Shown: positions 52,132 through 64,000 of the stretch, piece after piece
Position numbering within the stretch: the first letter of the stretch is position 1
How the letters are laid out: each line of letters starts with the position of its first letter
DNA from: Rhizaria sp. SCN 62-66
Taxonomy: Eukaryota > Rhizaria, unplaced
Assembly (NCBI GenBank): GCA_001724265.1
Contig: MEDY01000012.1
Span: 1-64,000 of the forward strand
Direction of reading: 5' to 3'
Length of the DNA stretch: 64,000 nt
Notes under the pieces: model-generated
What the model saw: the letters and a program-made list of their open reading frames with translations, nothing else
Told to the model about the DNA's origin: nothing
Database searches by the model: none
Translations under genes and position numbers: made by a program

Positions 52132-55100
52132 TTAATCGAGCTCAGGCTTGAACACGAAGGGCTTGAAGGCGTAACCATCGGCGTAGTAGAACTTGTTCTG
52201 GAACTCGACCCAGTGGAGACGCAGCGCGTGGAGGAAGCACTCGAGCGAGTCCATCATGATAATGACGCCGAGGGTGGCGCCCATCCAGGCGTAGGAGCCG
52301 ATGAAGGCGTAGAAGCCGCTGCCTTCGAGACCGATCTCGACCAAGAGCTTCTCCCAGAAGACTTCGGCGAGCTGGGCGTGCGCAAGCGAGAGCGCCCAGA
52401 GACGGAGGTACGAGGCGGTGTTGGAGACAGCACCGAGCACGAACTCGATCGTGTGGATGGCCTGGTGAATGAATGAGTCCGACAGCGAGTGGCCGTGGCC
52501 GTGGCCGGCCGCGTGCTCGCCGCCGTGCTCGGACGAGTCGCCGCCGTCCATGGAGCTGGACTGGCCGCGCTGGCTGGGCGAAAGCGAGACGCTGTGCTCG
52601 GCCACGGCGGACGCGCCCAGGCTCGCAAGCCCGGCGGGGTGGTGGTCGTCGTCCTCGTCGTGGCCCGCGGAGGGCGCGGCGGCGTTGCCGTGTGAGCCGC
52701 GCGTCGAGACGAGGTAGTCGTCGTCGGCGGGCGAGTGCAGCAGCCAGGTGAGCTTGCCCTGGCGCTTGAAGTGCTCGATGAGGGGCTTAGGGACGAGCAT
52801 GATGGGGATCGACACGAGCGCGATGATGACGAAAGCTGACTGCAGCAGGGCCTGGCCCTCGAAGAGCTGCTCGTCCTTGGGCACGGAGCCGGCCGAGAGG
52901 AACATGTCAATCGTGGTCTGGATGAGGTTGGGCGGGTTGGAGACGAGCCCGGGCACGTCGGCGGGGTTCCATCCCACGCGCCAGTCAGTGCACCACTTGA
53001 TAACGATCATGCAGCACATCCAGCCGAAGATGAGGAGCAGGAAGAGCATGCGCGGGATGAACTCGAAAACGATGGCGACGGTGTCGCGGAAGTAGAAGTG
53101 GTTCTTAAGCGAGAGGCACATACCGAAGGTCATGTGGATGACACCGATGATGATGGCCATCTTCATCTTAAGCGAGTTGAAGAACTTGAGGGAGTTCTTG
53201 TTGTGGTACCAGGCGGAGTCGACACCGAAGCTCTGGACCATACCGTTCCACGGCTTGAAGGCGACGGTGTCGGCGTTGTGGTTGATGAAGTTGGAGCCCT
53301 GGGCGTTGACGGGGATGGACATCATATCGTTGTAGATGATACCGATGTACGTGGCAAAGAGACCCATCAGGAAGATGATGTAGCGACCACTGAAGACCAT
53401 GTCGAGCATCTCGTTCATGGTGCCGGCCTTCTTCATCGCCAGCAGCGGCTTCTCGAAGATGAGGAACAGGAGGCCCGCGAGTGTGAGGATGACACCGTGG
53501 CCCATATCGCCGAACATGATGCCGAACAGGAAGGGGAAGGTGACGATGGTGAAAAGTCCGGGGTTAAACTCACGGTAACGCGGCATACCGTACGTGTTGA
53601 CGATCGACTGGAAGGACGCGGTGAACTTGTTGGTGAGCACGCTCGTCGGCGGCTTGACGCCTACGGGCGCGGGCGCGTTGGCGTCGAGCGCGGGGCGGCC
53701 GCCCATGCCCTCGGTGGCGCTGGCGAGCACGCGGGCGAGCTCGTCGACGGCGCGCGCGGGGCACCAGGCGGCAAGGAACACGAGCGTGGTGTGGAACTCG
53801 CACTTCATCAGCGTGTCGATCGTCTGGCGCTCGCGGAAGAGGAGCTGCTGCCACATGCGGAGAGTGCACAGCGACTGAGCCGCGGCGACCGACGACGACG
53901 AGCCGCCCATCGAGCGCAGCGACGAGGACGAGCCCGCGGCCGAGAAAGCGCCCTCGAGCGTGGCGTTGTCCTGCGGCGTAGCAAGGTCGGTGAGCACGCG
54001 GTGGATCGAGAGCGTGGTGCGCTCGAGCGCCTGGCGCTGCTCACGGATCTCGGCCTCGAGGCGGGACACCTCGCTGTTGATGATGTTGTCGTTGTGATCG
54101 GGCGGAAGCGCGTAGACGGTGGCGTTGACGAGCGGGCACAGCTTGTACACGCGGCGGTGCAGCTGGCGGCCGATAGTGACGACGCAGAAGACGGACTTGG
54201 CCACCGACTCGCCGGTCGCGGGGTCCACCATGGGCTCGGGCAGCTGCTCGAACTTCACGACGGCGTTGGCGCCACGCGAGATGCGGTAGATGACGCGCTG
54301 GAACACAGACTGGGTCTTGACGGGGATGACGCCGCAGATGTACGACGTGAGGCCCTCGCCGAGGCCGCCGGCGCCGTTGCCGCGCGCGTGCGAGAGGTCG
54401 TCGAGGCCGGCGCCGACGACGCCACCGTCAGAGTTGATCTGCATCGGCACGGCGCCGCGGGCGGCGTACTGCTCCAGACGGGCGTTGACCTCGTTCTCGT
54501 TGGCCGAGGCCGCGGCGGAGGCGGCGGGCAGCAAGCGAGTCGAGGCCAGGAGCACCTGGCGGAGCTCCTCGCGGCGCGCGATCTCGGTCTGGATCGTGCG
54601 CTCGAAGGCCATGTTGGACGTGAGCGTCGAGTCCATCTCGGTGGCAAACTCGGAGGCGCCGGTGATGATGTCGGGGTGGCGCGCGAGCGCGGCCTCGGAG
54701 TGCGGGCACAGAGGCTCGTCCCAGTCGATGTGGCCAATGGGGATGTTGCGCTTCGTGATCTGCTCCTCGACAGCGCGGAGCTTCTTCTCAGCGTCCGCGA
54801 TCTCACCCAGACGCTTCTTGTAGGCAAACTGCTGCTTAGAGACCTGGTGGCCGGCGAGATCCACGACGTGGAGACGGCCGAAGTCACCGATGGCACGCAG
54901 GGAAGGACCGACGAGCTCGTTGGGGATAGTGACGGTGACATACTGCATCACCTCGGAACGCTCGATGTCGAACTGCTCGGGGGCACCCGAACGGAACTCC
55001 TGTGTGATAAAAAGAAAGGGATAGCAAACATGGAATGCGTGAGAAACATGAGCGCAGGGGAGTAAGATACAAGGGGAGAATGCCTTAAGGAAAGAGTGGG

Positions 55101-55277
55101 GCGAGGGACGAAAGTGCGACGGTCGACGAGGTTGCTTGATCGTTGCTAAAGGCGTGCAAATGCTGACTGTTTAGGAGATGCGCAAATTGAAAAAGAAAGT
55201 AGAAGACGTACCATATCGTTATCGTGACCCAACTCAGAGTTGGAGGGTCCGAAATTGGGGGAAAGCTCGACAGACAT
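52132..55277 (-). CDS. ATP6V0A: V-type H+-ATPase subunit a (2 exons)
   Basis: Exons 55277-55212 (22 codons) and 54999-52132 join in phase 0 into 977 residues, TAA stop. Subunit a of the membrane Vo sector carries the half-channels through which protons cross as the c-ring turns, acidifying vacuoles and endosomes. The splice restores the conserved start EFRSGAPEQF...EVMQYVTVTIP, which the open frame from 54951 alone lacks. The N-terminal cytosolic half runs to about 450. The C-terminal half has about eight membrane segments, including GIMFGDMGHGVILTLAGLLF. The essential proton-path arginine is about R888 in SYLRLWALSLAHAQLAEVFW. A His/Ser/Asp-rich insertion at about 775-845 sits in a cytosolic loop. 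Identity is firm; the first exon is inferred from splice sites and sense. Confidence 0.95.
55000..55211 (-). other. intron of V-ATPase subunit a gene
   Basis: Minus strand: donor GATATG|GTACGT, acceptor TTATCACACAG, 212 bases, phase 0. Confidence 0.85.
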
Positions 55278-56240
55278 GGTGCTTTAGAGCCACACGCCTG
55301 AGGTGCCTGCGGTTGGGGGAAAGAAGGCGACGTCGTCAAAAAGCGTGGCATGGCCCACGAATCGTGAAAGGGGGTGAGAAATGACGCGGCGGAGAAAGAC
55401 CAACAGAAGGTGATGCATATAGGCATAAAAACGGCAAATGAAAGAAATTCGAGTAGGGTGGCCAGAACTCCTATTTTCTGGCTCATGGGCGTTGTCTTGC
55501 CCAATTAGGCAGGCTACGTGAATTCAGCGGACAAATACACACATGGCACACGCACTGATCGAAAACCCTGAAAGCAATGATATTTAAAACCACACCACCA
55601 ACAAGACAATAAACACACATTTGTTGCGTGCTCGACTTTATGGCAGTGTACTCAATCTTGCGTTGTCCCCAGTCTCTCTTCAAGCGATCGTCGGTCGAAG
55701 TTAGGTCCCCGGTCAGTCGGAGTGACTGTGAGCACTGATCACGGCCGGTCAGTCAGTCAGTCTTGTTTGGGACGAGTGGGGTTCTCTCTGGCGCCCTACC
55801 GTCATGACTCATTTTTGGCTGTAAGTTGGTTAAACCACAATGGGTAGAATTATAGTTTAAGGGCCCACATTAATTTTTAAAGTAATGTTTTGTGGTTCCT
55901 TATGGTCACTGTTGACGATCAATCTCTCTCGTTCTCAGTATAAATCCGAGTATGAGAAGTTTGCTTTCGGTCTTGTGTGCGGCACTCGAGTGCACCGCTA
56001 GCCATGACCTCTTGTCTCCCTATACCTCTATAGACCCGGATATACGCACCATCTCACCATTTTGCTGCTTATAATTCCTCCTTCTCCATCTTCAGCGTCT
56101 TTCCGACACTACACACGCTCGCTTTCCCCATCTTCCAGTCGCCCAGCCTCGGCTACCGCCACAGCCGCCACGCCACTCCCGCCGCCGTCCTCTTTGACCC
56201 TCGCGGGGACTTCCGCGCTCTGCCGCCTTGCCCACGCGCT
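55278..56240. other. divergent intergenic region between V-ATPase a and mTERF-type gene
   Basis: About 960 bases between two starts facing apart. AT-rich around 55550-55640 and 55810-55950. It holds the motif cluster at 55722-55757. The stretch 56060-56240 is pyrimidine-rich and probably the 5' UTR of the mTERF-type gene. No credible ORF. Confidence 0.55.
55722..55757 (+). promoter_or_regulatory. GTGACTGTGAGC and GGTCAGTCAG promoter-region motifs
   Basis: GTGACTGTGAGC at 55722-55733 and GGTCAGTCAG at 55748-55757, separated by CACTGATC-type sequence. Both words also occur together at 5091-5119, where the first is inverted. Confidence 0.35.
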
Positions 56241-59200
56241 ATGTCGGCCCGCCTGCGCTCGCTCTCGCGCGCCGCGCTGTCGTCGCTGCCGTCGTCGCGC
56301 GCGTCCTCAGTCTCGACCCCCGCCTCCCCCGCGCCCGCGCTGTTCGCGCCCGCGCTGTTCGCGCCCGCGCCGTCCGCGGCGGCGCTGCGGGCCGCGAGCG
56401 GCGCGCACACGGGCGTCTTGCACGGGCCGCCCCGTGCGCGCACGCCGCTGCCGCCGCTCTTCCCGGTCACGGCCACAGCCTCCGCCTCAGCCTCTGCCTC
56501 GGCCTCAGCCTGTGGTTCTGCCTCTGCCTTGCCCTACGGCGCTGACTCCTTGTCGGGCTACGTGACTGCCTCTGTCGCTGCGTCGGTCGCTGAACCTGTT
56601 GCCGCGGGCCGCGCGTTCAGCAGCAGTCGCGCCCGGTCACTCTCGCTGTCGCGGTCGCGGTCTCAGCTGCAGCTGCAGACACAGTGTGTTGTTGTCGCAG
56701 CCGCGACTGCGCACGAGAACGCTGCGGTGAATACTGCCGCTGTTGCTGCTGCGCTGAGCCCTGGCACTCATTTGAGCTCTGCTGGTCACTTCGGCATGCC
56801 GTGGCAGCCCGATGCCATTGCGCTGTCGACGACGCCGTCACGCGTACACTCGCATTTACACTCACATTCCCATTCACAGTCGCTGCCTCAGTCTCTCCGG
56901 GCCACCCGTCCCACCCTCTCGAACAGCAACAGCAGCGCTGGCGGCAAAAGCGCTGGCACCCGCGGCAGCGGCCCCGCGGTCTCGGGCTGGTTCTCATCGT
57001 CCCCAGGAAAGACCGCCGCCGCCCCCGCCGCGGCGAGCGCCCCCGGCACGCCCCAGTCGCCGTTGCCGCAGTCGCCGCAGCCGCTGCCTCTGCCGCCGCT
57101 CCCGCCGCTGCAGCCGGGCGGCCCGTTCTCGCGCTACACGGGGAGCGACAGCAGTCGCCGCGCCGCGCAGGCCGCTGCAAAGCGGCAGCAACAACCGCAG
57201 CAGGACGACAAGACTGCTAGTTCCGATCCGATTTTCAAAAACGACCGGTCTCGCAACAACAACAAGAATCCCAGCAGCGGCGACAACAAAAACTTGAACT
57301 CCGCCAACTCTGGCGACGCCACCGGCTCTGACGCCGCCGGCTCTGGCGCCAACACCGCCGACGACCCCAGCGACGGCGGCAGCGGCGCGCGCCGCCGCTC
57401 TCCGCAGTGGACACAGTCGCACCCATCACTTGCGCGCCTGCGCCGGCACGCATCGTCCACGGTCGCGGCCGTGGCGGCGCAGCGCGAGGAGAAGCGCCGC
57501 GCGGCCGCCGTCGCCGCCAAGGCCGCGGCCGTGGCCGAGGCGCGCCGGCGCGAGCTGGCTGCGCTGTCGGCGGTGAGCCGGCCGCCTAGCGCCGCTGCCG
57601 CCGCCGCTGCCGCTGCGACGGCGGCGACTAACGCTGCCGCCGTGGCCGCCAGCGCCGCCGCGGCTGCGCTCGTGCCCTCGGCCGCAGCGGCCAGAGCCGA
57701 CGCCGCGGCCGCAGCCCACGGCAAGGGCCGGCGCAGCTCCCCGGCCGTCGCGCTGGCCGCCGCCGCTGCCTNTCACGCTGACGCCCCCCGCGGCGGCTGC
57801 GGCGGCCGCCAGCGAGGCCGCGGCGCTGCAGCGCGAGCGCGAGCGCGGGCTGCGCAGCTGGCTTATCCTCACGCCTCCGCCGCGCGCGGGCAGCGCCGGC
57901 GCTGGCGGTGGCGCTGCGCAGACGCTGAGTGTCCCGCGCTACCAGTCCCCGGCGACGGTCAAGCTGCTGCCAAAGGAGCCGGACGCCGCCGCGGCTGCTG
58001 ACGGAAGCTCGCCGAGTGCGGCCTCGACTGTGCCGACGACGGCGGGCGCGATGCGCGCACATGCCCGCGAGCGGCTGCGCGAGGCCGAGACGGGCGGGGA
58101 GATCGCCATAGGCGCCATCTTCAAGCCGCAGTATAAGTACTTGGACGCGAAGCGCGCCAAGCGCGCTGCGTCCGCTCCAGTTGCGACGAAGACCAGCGTA
58201 GCGCCCAAGCCTGTTGATGCCGCAGCCGCGCCCGCCGCCGCACGGCCTAGCGGCAGCAGCAGCGACAGTGACGTTGTAGCCGCGGCAGCGAGTGCGTCGA
58301 CGAACAAACTTCTATTGAAGCACCGCCTGATTCTCACGCCGCCACCGCGGCCGTTGCCAGCGGCGGTCACAACACCGCCGCCGACGTCCAATTTGATCAC
58401 TACTCCACCAACCAAGCCAAAAATTTGGAACTTGATCACCACACCCCCGCCGAAGGAATCGAAGCCGCTGCCGCTGATCCTGGACAAGTACACGGGCCCC
58501 ACGCCGCGCCTCCTCTCCTCCAACCACCCGCTGATGAAGGCGACCCACCGCGCGGCGCGCGCCGCGTCGCTCGCCGCGGCAACCGCGGCCGACGTGGCCG
58601 CCGGCCTCCGCGCGCTGCCCCGGTCGCTGCAGCCGCTGGTGGCGGCGCACGGGCCGGCGATCCTGGCCGACGAGGCGCGTCTGCGCACGCTCTCGGCCGA
58701 GATCCAGGAGGCGCGCGCGGCGTTCCAGACGCACCGCAACAGCCGCCTGCGCCGGGGCCTGCCGTCCACGGAGCGGTCCGTGCGCGAAGGCGAGGCCTTG
58801 GCGCACTGGGAGCACGTCAAGTCGTTCCGCGTCGGCGTCGCCGAGGCGCTGGCGATGCCCGTCGCGCTGCGCGATGCGCTCGTGGCCACCGCGGTGGCGG
58901 CGCAGGCCGAGGCCGAGGCGCAGGCAGCCGCGGCTGCAGACGCCAAGGCTGCGGCCGAGGCGGCCGCGGAGAAGGCGGCGCGCGCGCGGCAGGCGGAGAT
59001 CTCCGCGTCGAACGCGCACTTGCCGTTCACGAAGATCAGTCTGAGCGACAACTCGGCCGGGCCGGTGTACAAGTCGCCGCTGATCACCTCGCCACCGCCG
59101 CGGAGCACGGCGGTGGCGGCTGCGATCAAAGCGCCCGCAACGGCGGCGAAGCCCGAGGGCGAGGGTGACGAGTCGGCGGAGCCGTTGACGTCCACGGACC

Positions 59201-62200
59201 TCAAGCGTCGCCTGCGGCGCGCCGCGGACGCGGCTATCGTGGCACGCACGGCGGCGCACCGTGCCGCGGATGCGGAGCGCGTGTTCGCGGACGTCAGCGG
59301 GTACCTGGCCTCGCTGGGCATCAGCACGGCCGACATCGCGCGCTTCTCGCGCCACGCAGCGCGGGTGTTCGCCGAGCCGCCCGAGCGCGGCATCGCGGTC
59401 AAAGTGCGCTACCTGCTCTCGCTTGGCATCAGCATCACGAGCGTGTCCGTGTCGCTGCAGCGCCACCCGCGCGCGTACGCGTGCTCGTTCGAGACGCTTC
59501 GCAACCGCGTCGAGGTGCTGCAGTCGCTCGGGCTGTCGCTGAGCCAGATCGACCGCGCCGTGCGCACCCCGCTCTTCGCGCTCGAGCCGACCGCGATCGC
59601 GGCCAAGGCGACAATGTTGCGTCTCATGGGCGCGCCGCAAGACACCGTCGTCGGCGCACTCACGGCGCGCTACACGCTAGGCGGTGTCTCCGTGCCCACT
59701 CTCCACGCCGCCGCGCGCGCGCTCTCGGCCGCCGGACTGCACGGGTCTGAGATGCTGCGCTCGCTGCAGTTCTCCGGCTTCCTGCTGCGGATCACCGCGG
59801 ACGACTTGCGCCGCCTGATGCTCGAGACGCACCTCGGCTTGCGGCACCCCGAGCTGGGCTCGCGCGAAGGTCTGTCGTGGCGCGAAGTTGCCCGCTTCCT
59901 TGCGGGGTCGCAGTCGAGCCGGGCCGCCGACCACCACATCTCGACCACGCCGGCGAGCGTGGCCGAGATCGCTACCTCTGCTGTCGCCACAGCCACGGGC
60001 GCCGTTGCGGCCACCAGCGTTCACTACTCCGAGCTGGCCTCGGCGCGCGAGGCGCTCGCGCTGACGGACGCGACGGCCGCACTGACCGCGTTTCTTTCCC
60101 CCTCGCTCACGACGGCGCACCCGAACCCGCGCCTGGCGACGCAAAGCACGCTCGTGCGCACCCCGGCTGCGCTCCGCGCCAACCAAAGCAACATCTTGCG
60201 CAGCGCGGCGTTTTTCACCGCGCTGGGCATGACTGCCCACAACCTTCTCAGTCTGTCACGGAACCACCAAGCGTTCCTGCTGGGACAGATCCAGTTCTAC
60301 GCGCGCCGGCTTGAGTATCTATTTGCGCTGCTGAACTTGCCGTTGACGGTTTCGCCCGGCACGCGCGCGGGGACGGAGACCGGGGCTGCGCTGGCGCTGC
60401 GCACCCGTGGGCTCGTGACGCCCATCCTGAGTCGGCTCGCGCGCAAGGGCCTGTTGGGCGTGACGCCTGCGTCGTCGGTGCTGTCGGCGACGGGTGACAG
60501 TCAGGACGCGCTCATGGCTTACGACGTCATTAACAATCGTAGCAACAGCAGCACTGGCAACGTCACTGATGGCGGCAACGGGAATACTTACGTCCTCGAA
60601 GCCGCGATTTCGAAGCTGCGACAGTCGCGAGCCTCACGAGTCTCGAGTCCCTCCGGCGCCGCTGTGGCGCCGGCTGCACCCGCTTCCTCGGCAGCAACTG
60701 TGGCCGTCGCTGCCGCCGCCGCTGCGGACCGCGTGGCGGCCGAGACCGCTACCGCGGTCCTGGGCGACGCGCTGGCCTGCGTCCCGCTCGCCGAGGGCTC
60801 TCTGGCCGCGCACGAGTTCGAGACCGCCCTGGCCAAGGCCTCGCGCGGGGACGCGGGCGAGACTGTGGGCACCGGGGCCACCGCCGGCGCCGCCACCGCG
60901 CGGCTCGCGGCGGCCGCGGCGGCGCTCGCGGCGGCCAACGACGCCGGCAAGAGCGGCGCGTCCCCTGCGTCGGCGGCCGCTGCCACCGACAGCGCCACCG
61001 CCGCCGCCGCGGCCGCCGCTGTGTCGACCGCCGAGTCCGCCGTGGCCGCCGCCGCTGCCGCCGAGGTCGCTGCCACTACCGCGGCCGCCGCGGCCGCCGG
61101 AGAGCCCGGCACACCGCGGTCTGAGTCGAGTGCGTTTGACTTCAGGTTTAGCGCCACAGAGGCAGCTGCGTCCGCGGCCGCTGCGACCGCGGCGCAGGCG
61201 GCCGACTTCGCCGCCGCGGTCGCAGCGCACTCCGCGGCGATTGTGACGCAGCACATGCCCGCGCCGCGGCCGCGCGTGCTGGCCGCGAGCGCGATGGCCG
61301 TACGCTCGCTGGCGCAGCCGCTGCCGCCGGACCCGCGCGCGCGCAAGCTCGCGCTCTTCGCCGCCGCGCCCCACCACGCCGCGGCTTCCCAAAAGCAGCA
61401 GCTGCAGAGCGAGACCGGCGCTGCGATTGAGCATTACGCACAGGAACAGCAACAAAAGGCACTTGCCCTCGCGACTGACGGTCCGCTGCTTGCTTTGGCG
61501 GCGCAGACCGGCGTGTCGCTTCCCACCAGCTCCCTTGCCCTGTCGATGCCCATGCCAGCGTCGCTGCGCCGCCTAAACACTCTGTCGCCGTCCATGTCCC
61601 AGACGCCGCTGCCACCCGCGTTCCGCGCCGCACTGCTGTCGTTCGCGCAGCACAGCGGCCGCGAGCTCGCCGTGGACCGGCTGCGCACCACGCGCGCGGA
61701 CCTCGCTGCGCTGCTGACGCGCACCGAAGGGCTGTCGCTGACGCCACTAGAGGCCGTCGAGGTCGACGCCGTCTCGCTCGCGGCCGAGTGCGTGCTCCGC
61801 GGCTTTGCAGCCGTCGCGATGACCACGCATGCCGAGCTCGTCGCCGCCGCCGTCGGACGCGCCAGGGCGCCGCGCCGCAAGGATGTATCGCTGGCGGCTG
61901 CGGCGGCGCGCGCTGCCATTGAGACGAGCCACTTGGACGCGCACGATGAGGTGTCCAGCTCCACTGCGAGGGGGTTCTATTTCACCGACTCGGTGTCTCG
62001 TCTGAACTCATCGTTGTCCGAAACGGACATACCGACACATCACAGTGCGCGGAAGACCGAGGGCGACGCCCATGACCCGTGGTTTGCACTGTCGAACTTC
62101 GACGGCCCCGTGATTGCCTCTGTCACTGGCTGGGACACGCTCGCGATGCCCGCGCTCGCCGCGGTGGCGATGCGGCGGCTGGAGCTGCGGCGGCGTGACG

Positions 62201-64000
62201 CCGAGTACCGCGCTGCGCTGAAGCGGCTGCAGGGGCGGATCGAGCGGGCCGAGCGGCTGCAGGAGCAAAGGGATCAGGGCGAGGATGAGAGCGCGAACGA
62301 CGATAATGATCACAATAACGACAATGTCGAACACGACGACCTAAGCAGCGACATCGGCGCACGCGCGTCGAAAAAGAAGAAGTCTAGTTCTGGTCACCAA
62401 GTTATCTACGACTCGTCTCTGTCCACTGCGACGCATTGGTTGCACTGGCTCGCGGCCGACACCTCCCTCCCCCCTGGGCCGTCGCCGCTGTCTCCCCACG
62501 CGCGCCCCGTGCACCCCCGCGTTCTGAGCGTCTTCGGCTCTTACGGCGTCCCCGCGGCGTACTCGGCCCCCGTGCTCAACACCGTCGCCGCGCCCGCGCT
62601 CTCGGAACAGCCCTCGATCGCGGGCTTCTTCGCGCTTCTCGCCGCGCCCTCGGCCGTGGTGGCGCCGCTGCTGGGCGTGCCCGCCGTGCCGGCCGTGCTG
62701 CGCGGCGGGCTAGGCGACGCGCGCGCGTGGCAGCGCGCGGGCGAGAGCGCGCTGCGCACCAAGACGCTGCGCGACTGGACGCGGCCCGCGTTGTCGAGGC
62801 TGGTACAGACCAACACTATGTTCAACGTGCAGAGCCAGCGCTGGCAGCAGCTGCAGGGCATCGAACGCGACCTGAGCGCGGAAATCGCGCAGGATAAACT
62901 CAACGGCCTCCACGGCGACGGCGACATCACCGACGACGACGGCAGTCTCGCGGCGGCCGCGGCCACGGCGGCTGAGGTGTTCTCCACCCCCAGCGCAGTC
63001 CCCATGCGGGCGCTGGCAGCCTACGCGGAGGCCGTGACGCACTTGCCGCCGCCCATCATGCGGACGCTGCGGCAGCGGCTGACGATCGAGTCATCCGTCG
63101 GGCCCGCGCGCGCCGCCGCGGCCGCTTCGGCTGCTGCTACCGCGGCGCTGGCCGCTGCTGAGGCCGCTGCGGCCGCGACAGCAGTAACGTCGAACAAGAA
63201 CGACACCATGCCCGCCGACCCTGCGGCCGCGTCCGCAGCCGCTGCAGCTGCAGCCGCCGCCACAGCTGCTTCGGCCTTCGCCGCCGCGGTTGGTGGCTCT
63301 TTGCAGCAGGCCTACAGCATGCCGCAGTCCAAAGCTGCTGCGCTCTTGTCTCTGTCTTCGACTCCCGGCGCCTCCGCGGCCGCGCGCGCGCTCGAGGACA
63401 TGCCGGGGCGTCGGCAACACGAGCTTGCGGAGGCGAAGATCGAGGCGACCCGCAACACGCAACGCGCGAACCATGCCAAGGCGCTTGCTGCAAAGCTCGA
63501 AGAGGAGGCGAAGCAGGCGGCCGCGGACGTCGAAGCTGCCAAGGCTGCGCTTGCCGCCGCATTGTCGGCTGCGAGGGCCGATGTAGCAGCGTTGACTCAG
63601 GCCGCGGCAGCCAAGAAGACCTCGAACAAGTTAAACGCTGCTGCTATCGACGCTGAGGCCGACGTCGAGACTGAGGCAGATGCCGAGGCAGAGGCTGAAG
63701 CAGAGGCTGAGGCTGAAGCAGAGGCAGAGGCTGAAGCAGAGGCAGAGGCTGAGGCTGAGGCAGCTGCTGCGGCCGCGGATGCGCCTGCTTCTGCGGCGAC
63801 TGTTGCTTCTGCAGACCTTGTGGCGCCAGTCGTCGGTCTCACCGCTGACAGCCACAACCCTCACAGCCGGGCGCCCCCCGTTCTATCTCGCGAAGACGCG
63901 TTTACCGACGCCGCCGCCGTGCCCCTGCACGCGCTGTCCTCTCCCGCACCCGACGCCGCTGGCGATGATGCCTGCAGCAGTCAGAGTGGCACAGGCAAGG
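56241..64000 (+). CDS. giant mTERF-domain protein, probably mitochondrial (3' end outside window)
   Basis: ATG at 56241; at least 2586 codons, running off the window. The frame shifts at an N (57772); dropping that base joins two long open frames (to 57771, then 57773-64000 without a stop). The N-terminus (MSARLRSLSRAALSSLPSSR) is Arg/Ser/Ala-rich without acidic residues, like a mitochondrial presequence. Residues about 1014-1160 hold mTERF-type helical repeats (YLASLGISTADIARFSRH, KVRYLLSLGISITSVSVSLQ, RVEVLQSLGLSLSQIDRAV), with more at about 1319-1375 (FFTALGMTAHNLLSLSRNH). mTERF proteins bind mitochondrial nucleic acid in transcription and ribosome assembly. Before the repeats an L-I-(L/T)-T-P-P motif recurs. 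The end is coiled coil plus Glu-Ala repeats. It is many times longer than known mTERFs. Domain call is good; function is inferred. Confidence 0.7.
57772..57772. other. ambiguous base N causing a false frameshift
   Basis: GCTGCCTNTCACGCTG. With N the mTERF frame is lost and meets a stop at 57999-58001. Without it the reading is AAFTLTPP, in line with the recurring TPP motif, and the frame stays open for 6.2 kb. Likely a base-calling or assembly error. Confidence 0.8.
63655..63765 (+). repeat. hexanucleotide repeat GAGGCW/GAAGCA encoding Glu-Ala
   Basis: About 17 copies of GAGGCA, GAGGCT or GAAGCA in a row within the mTERF-type gene, giving alternating Glu-Ala, a likely single helix. Confidence 0.8.

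Overview
This is a nuclear genome window from a eukaryotic microbe. Coding regions are very GC-rich and intergenic DNA is AT-rich. Spliceosomal introns are few and short (131 to 245 bases), and the proteins carry long Ala, Gln, Ser and Gly tracts. An intraflagellar transport gene (IFT52) implies a ciliated or flagellated lineage. An mTERF-type gene argues against a fungus. I cannot name the organism.

Layout, left to right (strand): PhyH-like dioxygenase (-), IFT52 (+), RCC1/coiled-coil protein (+, 3 exons), a 3.4 kb gene-free stretch, CCCH-like poly-Ala/poly-Gln protein (-), CAP/Srv2 (+), PA-TM-RING E3 ligase (-), NASP-like histone chaperone (+), EF-hand protein (-), an MCM-like gene best matched to MCMDC2 (+, 4 exons), a 3243-residue protein of unknown function (+), a possible Mis18/Yippee-type protein (-, 2 exons), TMEM19 (+, 2 exons), V-ATPase subunit a (-, 2 exons), and an mTERF-type gene that leaves the window (+). 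Strands mostly alternate, so most neighbours share a head-to-head promoter region or converge tail-to-tail.

The main finding is the MCMDC2-like gene at 27079-33890. Its four exons join in perfect phase into 2133 codons. That frame contains six in-frame TAG codons, no internal TAA or TGA, and no frameshift. MCM homology continues across the TAGs, and one TAG lies inside the sensor-strand motif of the ATPase core. None of the 13 genes whose stop lies in the window ends in TAG (7 TGA, 6 TAA). This suggests UAG is read as an amino acid, most likely glutamine, at least in this gene. Against a genome-wide change, the other roughly 14,700 codons contain no TAG. That could reflect strong GC bias, or it could mean gene-specific readthrough or a young pseudogene.

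Other points of interest are a shared promoter-region motif (GTGACTGTGAGC), a uniform GTACG splice donor, an upstream ORF overlapping the start of the giant gene as ATGA, a zinc-knuckle insertion in the dioxygenase, and a six-copy L-I-T-x-P-P motif series in the mTERF protein. One spurious base (N at 57772) breaks the mTERF reading frame. The genes cover unrelated housekeeping roles (cilia, actin, V-ATPase, chromatin, ubiquitin, meiosis, mitochondria). I see no gene cluster acting as one pathway.
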